Notes under the pieces: generated by a model | Told to the model about the DNA's origin: nothing | The model's database searches: none | What the model saw: only the letters and a program-made list of their open reading frames with translations | Program-made: the position numbers and the translations under genes | NCBI RefSeq assembly: GCF_016429195.1 | Contig: NZ_JAELUF010000030.1 | Span: 1-33,227 of the forward strand | DNA from: Brevundimonas sp. ASV9 | Lineage (GTDB): Bacteria; Pseudomonadota; Alphaproteobacteria; Caulobacterales; Caulobacteraceae | Length of the DNA: 33,227 bases | Direction of reading: 5' to 3' | Shown: in pieces, positions 27,645 to 33,227 of the stretch | How positions within the stretch are numbered: position 1 is the first letter of the stretch | How the letters are laid out: each line of letters starts with the position of its first letter

Positions 27645-27659
27645 TTAACAGAACGGTAA
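27645..27659 (-). promoter_or_regulatory. CtrA-like half-degenerate box upstream of the ybjN-like gene
   Basis: Plus-strand reading TTAA-N7-GTAA, one mismatch from TTAA-N7-TTAA, ending 40 bases before the ybjN-like ATG. It lies in the short space between ubiK and the ybjN-like gene. A single mismatch is common by chance in AT-rich spacers, but this spacer is GC-rich overall. Weak evidence. Confidence 0.3.
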
Positions 27660-27678
27660 GCCTGTTCGCAGATTCGGC

Positions 27679-27966
27679 TCAACCGGCTGCGTCCCCGGGT
27701 TGAGTTCCATCTGTGGACGTTCCCTTCGCGGGCTTTGCAGCCGGCTTTTGGGCGGCCTTCAGCTCTGCGATCTCGGCACGCAGAGCGGCGATCTCGTCCT
27801 TCAGAACATCGAACTCGTCGCGACGGACCAGGTCCATTTCGGCGGCGATCCGGTCGGCCTGGGCGCGCCAGGCGGTCTTGGCCTCTTCGCCTGCGGCCTG
27901 GGCCAGGCCCATGGCGCCGGTCGTCAGCTTGGCGAACTCGTCCAGAATGGGATTGCGGGTCTGCAT
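27679..27966 (-). CDS. ubiK: Accessory factor UbiK family protein
   Basis: Small coiled-coil protein of 95 residues, the BMFP/UbiK family, which helps the ubiquinone-synthesis complex under aerobic growth in E. coli. It begins MQTRNPILDEFAKLTTGAMG, has RRDEFDVLKDEIAALRAEIA typical of the family helix, and ends in a Lys/Ala/Pro-rich tail. Its start is divergent from lgt by 173 bases, a conserved alphaproteobacterial arrangement. Confidence 0.85.
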   Translation of the reverse strand: MQTRNPILDEFAKLTTGAMGLAQAAGEEAKTAWRAQADRIAAEMDLVRRDEFDVLKDEIAALRAEIAELKAAQKPAAKPAKGTSTDGTQPGDAAG

Positions 27967-27997
27967 GGCGGCTCCGACCTCAACGTCGTTAACGAAG

Positions 27998-28017
27998 GTT
28001 CACCGACTATGGTGAAC
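27998..28017. repeat. Inverted repeat between ubiK and lgt, possible operator
   Basis: Perfect 7-bp arms GTTCACC-GACTAT-GGTGAAC in the 173-base divergent region, 31 bases upstream of the ubiK start. The size and spacing fit a dimeric regulator's site. No regulator is identifiable from the window. The rest of the region holds only weak hairpins such as CTGTC-AAA-GACAG at 28108-28120. Confidence 0.4.
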
Positions 28018-28139
28018 GAAACCTTTCTTTCTGCTGCTTCGCGGGTGCCATCAAGGCGTCGTGATGCGTCTTCACAGGCGACGACGGCGGCGACGCTTGC
28101 TAAACCGCTGTCAAAGACAGTCCCGCACAGGAACGCCCA

Positions 28140-29015
28140 TTGCCCTTTCCCGAATTCGATCCGGTCCTGATCCACCTCGGACCGCTTCCGATCCGCTGGT
28201 ACGCGCTGGCCTATGTCGCCGGCATCGTGCTGGGCTGGTGGTACGCCGCGCGCCTGGCCAAGACCCAGCGGCTGTGGGCGCCCGGCAAGCCGCCCGTCAC
28301 CACGACGCAACTGGACGACCTGGTTCTGTGGATCGTGCTGGGCATCATCCTGGGCGGCCGCTTGGGCTACGCCCTCTTCTACAAGCCGGCCATGTACGGC
28401 CAGCTGTTCACCGGCCAGACGCTGGGCGAGCGGTTCGAACTGTTCCAGCTGTGGACCGGCGGCATGAGCTTCCACGGCGGCTTCCTGGGCGTCTGCCTGG
28501 CCATCGTCCTCTATGCCCGGTCGCAGAAGATCGACATGCTGCGCCTCGGGGATCTGGTCGCACCTGTAGTGCCGATCGGCCTGATGTTCGGTCGCCTGGC
28601 CAACTTCATCAATGGCGAGTTGTGGGGCCGCGAGACGACCGTTCCCTGGGCCGTGCGCTTCTGCAACGCCCGCATCGAACAGATGTACGGCTTCTGCCCC
28701 GCCGGTGATGCGCCCCGCCACCCAAGCCAGCTCTATGAGGCGGGTCTTGAGGGGATCGTCATCTTCTCCGTCCTTTCCATTGCCATCTGGAAGTTCGGCC
28801 TGCTGAAGAAGCCCGGCTATATCACCGGCCTGTTCCTGGTGGGCTATGGCGTCTGCCGTGCGGCGCTGGAGAATGTGCGCGAGCCGGATATCGGCATGCC
28901 AGATTTCCCGTTCGGCCTGACCATGGGAATGATGCTGTCGATCCCGATGATCCTGGTCGGCGCCTGGCTGATCTGGCGCGCATGGAAGCGTCCGCCGGCT
29001 GCCGCTGAGGCATGA
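28140..29015 (+). CDS. lgt: Prolipoprotein diacylglyceryl transferase
   Basis: Inner-membrane enzyme that transfers diacylglycerol from phosphatidylglycerol to the lipobox cysteine of prolipoproteins; first step of lipoprotein maturation. 291 residues with about seven membrane helices. The start is a TTG (MPFPEFDPVLIHLGPLPIRW) with AGGA about 9 bases upstream. The Lgt signature GRLANFINGELWGR is complete, FHGGFLG carries an essential histidine region, and RHPSQLYEAGLEG is typical. Its stop overlaps the next gene (ATGA). Confidence 0.96.
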   Translation: MPFPEFDPVLIHLGPLPIRWYALAYVAGIVLGWWYAARLAKTQRLWAPGKPPVTTTQLDDLVLWIVLGIILGGRLGYALFYKPAMYGQLFTGQTLGERFELFQLWTGGMSFHGGFLGVCLAIVLYARSQKIDMLRLGDLVAPVVPIGLMFGRLANFINGELWGRETTVPWAVRFCNARIEQMYGFCPAGDAPRHPSQLYEAGLEGIVIFSVLSIAIWKFGLLKKPGYITGLFLVGYGVCRAALENVREPDIGMPDFPFGLTMGMMLSIPMILVGAWLIWRAWKRPPAAAEA

Positions 29016-30097
29016 GCGAGACAGAAACCCTCAAGGCCCGTCTGGCGCGCGAGATCGCGCTGACGGGTCCGATGACGGTCGCCGACTACGTGACCCGCTG
29101 CCTGCACGATCCCAAGGGCGGCTACTATGCGGCGCGTCCGGACTTGGGCGCGCGTGGCGACTTCATCACTGCCCCTTTGGTCAGCCAGATGTTCGGCGAA
29201 CTGATCGGCCTGTGGGCGGTCGAAACCTGGAACCGGCTGGGCGCGCCAGAGCGATTCCGCCTGGTCGAGGTCGGCCCCGGCGACGGCACATTGATGAGCG
29301 ACGCCTTACGCGCCGCCCGCCTGGTCCCGGGCTTTCTCGAAGCCTGCGATCTGATCCTGATCGAACCCAGCGCCCCCTTGCGCGATCTCCAGGCCAAGGC
29401 CCTGGCCGGCGCCGACCTGTCGCCGCGCTGGGTCCGCAGCCTGACGGCGATCGAGACCGACGCCCCTGTCATCCTGATTGCCAACGAAGTGCTGGACTGC
29501 ATGCCCGCCCGTCAGTTCGTCCGCACGGACGGCGGCTGGGCCGAGCGCCGCATCGGCGTCACAGACGACGGCGACCTGATGTTTGGCCTGACCGCCATTT
29601 CCGGCGGTTTTCAGAAGCCGGACTTCGAGATCGCGCCAGGCGGCATTCTGGAAATTTCGGATCAGCAGGCGGTCTTCGGCCGCGACCTCGGCCTGTTGAT
29701 GAAGGCCGGCTCGGGCGCCGCTCTGCTGATCGACTATGGCCGCGCCCGCCCCGAAGCCGGCGACACGCTCCAGGCCCTGCGTCGTCACCAGAAGGTGGAT
29801 CCCCTCGCCACGCCCGGCGAAGCCGACCTGACCCAATGGGCCGACTTCCCCCTGGTGCTGGAAGGCGCGGTGCGAACCGGCGCCGACGTCACCGGCAGCC
29901 TGCCCCAAGGCGAGTTCCTGCGCCGGCTGGGCATCGAGGCCCGCGCCGAGGCGCTGAAAGCCGGCCGGCCTGCCGCCTCGGGCGTCATCGACCGCCAGCT
30001 GCATCGGCTGACCGGCGACAACCAGATGGGAACCCTGTTCAAGGCCGCCGCCATCTTCGCCCCCCGATCCATGGTCGTGCCCGGTTGGGACGCCTGA
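29012..30097 (+). CDS. Class I SAM-dependent methyltransferase (MidA/NDUFAF7 family)
   Basis: Protein-arginine methyltransferase-like member of the MidA/NDUFAF7 family (DUF185 type), 361 residues. Motifs are MTVADYVTRCLHDPKGGYYA, GARGDFITAPLVSQMFGELI, the SAM-binding loop LVEVGPGDGTLMSDAL, ILIANEVLDCMPARQFV, and GAALLIDYGRARPEAGDT. The mitochondrial relative methylates a complex I subunit; the bacterial substrate is not known. It overlaps lgt by 4 bases (ATGA) and is followed 13 bases later by pgeF. Confidence 0.92.
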   Translation: MSETETLKARLAREIALTGPMTVADYVTRCLHDPKGGYYAARPDLGARGDFITAPLVSQMFGELIGLWAVETWNRLGAPERFRLVEVGPGDGTLMSDALRAARLVPGFLEACDLILIEPSAPLRDLQAKALAGADLSPRWVRSLTAIETDAPVILIANEVLDCMPARQFVRTDGGWAERRIGVTDDGDLMFGLTAISGGFQKPDFEIAPGGILEISDQQAVFGRDLGLLMKAGSGAALLIDYGRARPEAGDTLQALRRHQKVDPLATPGEADLTQWADFPLVLEGAVRTGADVTGSLPQGEFLRRLGIEARAEALKAGRPAASGVIDRQLHRLTGDNQMGTLFKAAAIFAPRSMVVPGWDA

Positions 30098-30110
30098 TAT
30101 AGGTGGGGGC

Positions 30111-30881
30111 ATGAGCGATCTGGCCCCCATCACCCACCCGCTTCTGACCGCCGCCGGCGTCGCTCACGGCTTCTTCACCCGTGCGGGCGGCGTTTCGACC
30201 GGCATCTATGAAGGGTTGAACGCTGGCGTCGGCTCCAAGGACGACCCGGCCGCCGTCGCCGAAAACCGCCGGCGTGTCGCGGGCCATTTCAACGCCGACC
30301 CGGGCCATCTGAACGGCTGCTATCAAATCCATTCCGCCGTGGCGCGTGTGGCCGAAGGTCCCTGGCATGGCGACAGGCCAGAGGGCGACGCCGTCGTCTC
30401 GGCTGAGCCGGGCCTGTTGTGTTCAGTCCTGACCGCCGACTGCGCGCCGGTGCTGTTGGCCGATCCCGAGACCCGCATCGTCGCCGCCGTCCACGCCGGC
30501 TGGAAGGGCGCGCTGGGCGGCGTCATCCACTCCGCCGTTTCCGCCATGCAGGCCCTGGGCGCAGAGCCTCGGCGGGTGGTCGCCGTCGTCGGCCCCTGCA
30601 TCGCGCCCGCCAGTTATGAGGTCGGCGTCGATTTCGAAGATCGCTTCACCCACCACGATCCTGGCAGCGACCGCTTCTTCCGCCCCGGAGAGACCGACGA
30701 CAAACGCCAGTTCGACCTGCCCGGCTTCGTCCTGTGGCGGCTGCAGCAGGCGGGTGTCGGCCAGGCCGTCTGGACCGGCCACGACACCTGCGCGGACACA
30801 GAGCGGTTCTATTCGAACCGCCGCGCCTTCCAGCACGGCGAGCCGGACTTCGGTCGATTGATTGCGGTGATCGGGGCTTAG
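30111..30881 (+). CDS. pgeF: Peptidoglycan editing factor PgeF (YfiH, laccase-domain family)
   Basis: Cytoplasmic zinc protein that removes misincorporated amino acids from peptidoglycan precursors, after E. coli YfiH. 256 residues. Seen are GFFTRAGGVSTGIYEGLNAG, the cysteine in TADCAPVLLAD, the histidine in HAGWKGALGGV and GPCIAPASYEVG, which hold the metal ligands. It ends the lgt-midA-pgeF operon and converges with lpxC; the two stops share bases. Confidence 0.94.
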   Translation: MSDLAPITHPLLTAAGVAHGFFTRAGGVSTGIYEGLNAGVGSKDDPAAVAENRRRVAGHFNADPGHLNGCYQIHSAVARVAEGPWHGDRPEGDAVVSAEPGLLCSVLTADCAPVLLADPETRIVAAVHAGWKGALGGVIHSAVSAMQALGAEPRRVVAVVGPCIAPASYEVGVDFEDRFTHHDPGSDRFFRPGETDDKRQFDLPGFVLWRLQQAGVGQAVWTGHDTCADTERFYSNRRAFQHGEPDFGRLIAVIGA

Positions 30882-31810
30882 CCCGCGCGCGCCAGCTCCG
30901 GCACGCGGGTCACTTCACGCCAGGCGTGCGGGGCGGCCAACAGGGCGCGGACCAGCCTGTTGTTCAGGGCGTGACCGGCCTTGTAGCCTTCGTAGCGACC
31001 CAGCAGCGGCGCGCCCAGGACATACAGGTCGCCGATGGCGTCCAGCGCCTTGTGACGGACGAACTCGCGTTCCATGCGCAGGCCGCCGGGATTCAAAATC
31101 TCGTCGCCGTCGATGACCACGGCGTTCTCCAGCGAACCGCCACGCGCCAGACCCGCCTTGCGCAACGCCTCGACTTCGTGGGCGAACCCGAAGGTGCGGC
31201 AGGCCATGATCTCCTTGCGGAAGGTCGGTTCGTCCACGACGAAGTCGATCACTTGATTGCCGATCACGGCCGACGGGAAGTCGATCTCGAACCGCATCTC
31301 GTAGCGGTCGCACGGCATCAGGGCCGCATGCTTGTCGCCCTCGACGACATGGACCGTTTCCAGGATCTCGATATAGCGCTGCGGCGTCGGCTGCGGTCGG
31401 AAACCGGCCCGATCCAGCAGCTTCACGAACTCCAGCGCCGAACCATCCAGGATCGGCAGCTCCGGTCCGTCCACCTCGACCACGGCGTTCGACACGCCCA
31501 GGGCGGCGAAAGCGGCCATCAGATGCTCGATCGTCGACAGGCGAACACCCGCGCCGTTCTCGATCATGGTGTTCAGGCGGGCGTCAACCACGGCCTCGCC
31601 CGACACCGGAATGCGGTTGTCGCGGTCGGTGATGTCAGTGCGCACGAAGACGATGCCCGTGCCCGACGGCGCAGGCCGAACCGCCAGCCGCACCCGGCGG
31701 CCGGTGTGCACCCCGACCCCGGCGATGATGGCCGGGGCGACGATGGTGCGTTCGTGATGGTCGTTTCTGACCGACAAACCTGAACTCGCTCTTTCCTTTG
31801 CGCGCCGCAC
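30878..31810 (-). CDS. lpxC: UDP-3-O-acyl-N-acetylglucosamine deacetylase
   Basis: Zn-dependent committed step of lipid A synthesis. Zinc-ligand motifs are STIEHLMAAFAALGVSNA, and RHKALDAIGDLYVLGAPLLG carrying His and Asp; the catalytic region GHALNNRLVRALL is also present. The start is uncertain: GTG 31810 (MRRAKERASSGLSV) gives 310 residues, while TTG 31777 would begin closer to the usual short N-terminus before ERTIVAP. Neither has a strong Shine-Dalgarno. It lies downstream of ftsZ on the same strand, with a terminator between, a conserved alphaproteobacterial order. Confidence 0.95.
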   Translation of the reverse strand: MRRAKERASSGLSVRNDHHERTIVAPAIIAGVGVHTGRRVRLAVRPAPSGTGIVFVRTDITDRDNRIPVSGEAVVDARLNTMIENGAGVRLSTIEHLMAAFAALGVSNAVVEVDGPELPILDGSALEFVKLLDRAGFRPQPTPQRYIEILETVHVVEGDKHAALMPCDRYEMRFEIDFPSAVIGNQVIDFVVDEPTFRKEIMACRTFGFAHEVEALRKAGLARGGSLENAVVIDGDEILNPGGLRMEREFVRHKALDAIGDLYVLGAPLLGRYEGYKAGHALNNRLVRALLAAPHAWREVTRVPELARAG

Positions 31811-31914
31811 ACCGTGCGGATTGCGCCCTGGGTTTCATGTAGCGGTCATGCCGCAAGCGCGAAATCAAAGTCCGGTTTCGGATTGTTTCGGTCTGAGACA
31901 CGTCCGAGAACGAG

Positions 31915-31945
31915 AAACGCCCCGGAGGCGGGCTCCGGGGCGTTT
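31915..31945 (-). terminator. Rho-independent terminator of ftsZ
   Basis: A perfect 13-bp inverted repeat (AAACGCCCCGGAG and its complement) with a five-base loop, 18 bases past the ftsZ stop. Reading along the minus strand, TTTCTCGTTCTC follows the stem. It separates the ftsZ transcript from lpxC, which must then have its own promoter in the roughly 100 bases between the hairpin and 31811. Confidence 0.85.
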
Positions 31946-31963
31946 CATCGTCATTTGGGACGT

Positions 31964-33227
31964 TTAGTTGGCCAGACGGCGGAGAAAGGATGGGATTTCC
32001 AGGTCGTCATCGGCCTGTCCCGCCTCCGGTTCTGGATGTTGAACCGGTTGAGCCGACGAGCGCGCCTGATGCGACGATTGCGGCGCATAGGACATATCGT
32101 GCTGAGGCTGGGTGCGCTTGCCGCGTCCGAACAGGCTCCAGCCGCTGCGGCGGTGGTCACGGTCGTCGTAACCGTCGTCGGTTTGGGGCTGCTGGGCCGC
32201 AGGCGCGGCGCGCTCATAGAGATCGCCTTGCGGCGCGACGCGCGGTGCCGGCACGCGGGTTTCATATTCCTCGACCCAAGGATCAACGATGGGGTCCAGA
32301 GCGCGCGGCTGCGGCTCGGCGACGCGGATCACCGGCTCGGGGCGCGGTTCCGGTTCGCGAGCGGCAGGGGCCTGAAAGGTCGGCACGACCGGCGCCGCCT
32401 CGATGCGGGGCTCAGGCGCGCGCGGGGCTTCTGCGCGAACCGGCTCACGGTAGGCGTCGCGGGTCGGTTCCGGGGCGCGCGAGGCTTGCGTGCCATACAG
32501 ACCACCAGCCGAGCGGCGAGCGTCATGACCAGCCAGCGGCGCGCTGGCGGCCGGCGGCGCGATGGGTTCGATGCGACGCACTTCGCCCTCGTCCATGCCG
32601 GTCGCGACGACCGAGACGCGGATCTTGCCATCCAGGGCCGGGTCGAAAGCGGCGCCGAAGATGATGTTGGCGTCGCCGTCCACTTCCGCGCTGATGGCGT
32701 TGGCGGCTTCGTCGACTTCCAGCAGGGTCATGTCCAGACCGCCGGTGATGTTCACCAGCACGGCCTTGGCGCCCTTCAGACTGGTCTCGTCCAGCAGCGG
32801 GTTGGCGATGGCGTTCTGGGCCGCCAGCAGGGCGCGGTCGTCGCCCGTGGCCTCGCCCGTGCCCATCATCGCCTTGCCCATCTCGGACATGACGGCGCGC
32901 ACGTCGGCGAAGTCCAGGTTGATCAGGCCAGGCAGGATCATCAGGTCGGTGATCGAGCGCACGCCCGAGTGCAGGACCTGATCGGCCATGCCGAAGGCGT
33001 CGGCGAAGGTCGTGCGCTCATTGGCGACGCGGAACAGGTTCTGGTTCGGGATGACGATCAGGGTGTCGACATAGCGTTGCAGCTCGGCGACGCCCGCGTC
33101 GGCCAGACGCATGCGGTGACGACCTTCAAAGGTGAAGGGCTTGGTAACGACGCCGACGGTCAGGATGCCGCGATCACGCGCGCATTTGGCGATGACAGGG
33201 GCCGCGCCGGTGCCGGTGCCGCCGCCC
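31964..33227 (-). CDS. ftsZ: Cell division protein FtsZ (partial, N-terminus beyond right edge)
   Basis: Tubulin-like GTPase that forms the division Z-ring. The visible 420 residues begin inside the tubulin signature [14 protein letters not shown], so about 100 N-terminal residues lie outside. The GTPase core continues with [20 protein letters not shown], then the T7-loop region [13 protein letters not shown], and INVSGG-like [13 protein letters not shown]. After [10 protein letters not shown] comes a linker of about 190 residues rich in Pro, Glu, Arg and Ala, then the conserved C-terminal peptide [14 protein letters not shown] that binds FtsA-like partners. [10 protein letters not shown] island lies in the linker. 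Confidence 0.97.
   Translation of the reverse strand, partial: GGGTGTGAAPVIAKCARDRGILTVGVVTKPFTFEGRHRMRLADAGVAELQRYVDTLIVIPNQNLFRVANERTTFADAFGMADQVLHSGVRSITDLMILPGLINLDFADVRAVMSEMGKAMMGTGEATGDDRALLAAQNAIANPLLDETSLKGAKAVLVNITGGLDMTLLEVDEAANAISAEVDGDANIIFGAAFDPALDGKIRVSVVATGMDEGEVRRIEPIAPPAASAPLAGHDARRSAGGLYGTQASRAPEPTRDAYREPVRAEAPRAPEPRIEAAPVVPTFQAPAAREPEPRPEPVIRVAEPQPRALDPIVDPWVEEYETRVPAPRVAPQGDLYERAAPAAQQPQTDDGYDDRDHRRSGWSLFGRGKRTQPQHDMSYAPQSSHQARSSAQPVQHPEPEAGQADDDLEIPSFLRRLAN

Overview
The window is a contiguous chromosomal stretch of a GC-rich alphaproteobacterium, most likely a Brevundimonas or close Caulobacterales relative. Several signs point there. The flagellar order fliF-fliG-fliH(flbE)-fliN-flbD followed by flhA is Caulobacter-like. 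A perfect CtrA box (TTAA-N7-TTAA) lies in front of fliF. A perfect EcfG-type stress promoter (GGAAC-N16-CGTT) precedes a CsbD gene. The orders ftsZ-lpxC, ubiK/lgt-midA-pgeF and xseB-ispA-dxs are typical of the class. The genus is inferred, not proven. I see no tRNA, rRNA, CRISPR, IS element or att site.

Layout. 1-3430 (minus): a histidine phosphatase, then xseB, ispA and dxs, which make isoprenoid precursors; dxs runs off the left edge. 3471-4392: an AcuC/HDAC-like deacetylase gene broken by a one-base frameshift. 4466-6735 (plus): a GNAT acetyltransferase, a CoxE-like VWA protein and a small cysteine-containing exported protein. 6746-10509 (minus): a signalling operon of CHASE3 histidine kinase, single-domain response regulator, receiver-HisKA_2 kinase and NUDIX hydrolase, followed by a separately promoted CsbD gene. 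10572-18711 (minus): the flagellar block fliF, fliG, fliH, fliN, flbD, a class A beta-lactamase gene wedged in with almost no spacing, and flhA. 18800-20775 (minus): an alpha/beta hydrolase lipoprotein, a UDG-superfamily protein and a DUF3253 protein. 20823-21254 (plus): a PaaI-type thioesterase. 21262-23545 (minus): nupC and ilvE. 23628-26299 (plus): a PetR-like OmpR-family regulator, its kinase and an exported hypothetical. 26296-27966 (minus): ubiK, ybjN-like and proC. 28140-30881 (plus): lgt, midA-like, pgeF. 30878-33227 (minus): ftsZ (5' end beyond the window) and lpxC.

How the parts work together. The flagellar block encodes the MS ring, rotor/switch, export gate and the sigma-54 activator FlbD, and its promoter carries a cell-cycle CtrA site. 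The three overlapping signalling genes look like one phosphorelay unit. The right third is envelope and division housekeeping (FtsZ, LpxC, Lgt, PgeF). Most gene junctions are a few bases or overlapping (TGATG, GTGA, CTGA, ATGA), so long stretches are probably co-transcribed and translationally coupled.

The least ordinary items are the beta-lactamase gene built into the flagellar operon, the receiver-kinase whose reading frame offers only a CTG start at the place where an ATGA junction would be expected, and the regulatory sites in front of fliF and csbD. No wholly new multi-gene system is evident; the other loci belong to recognisable families.
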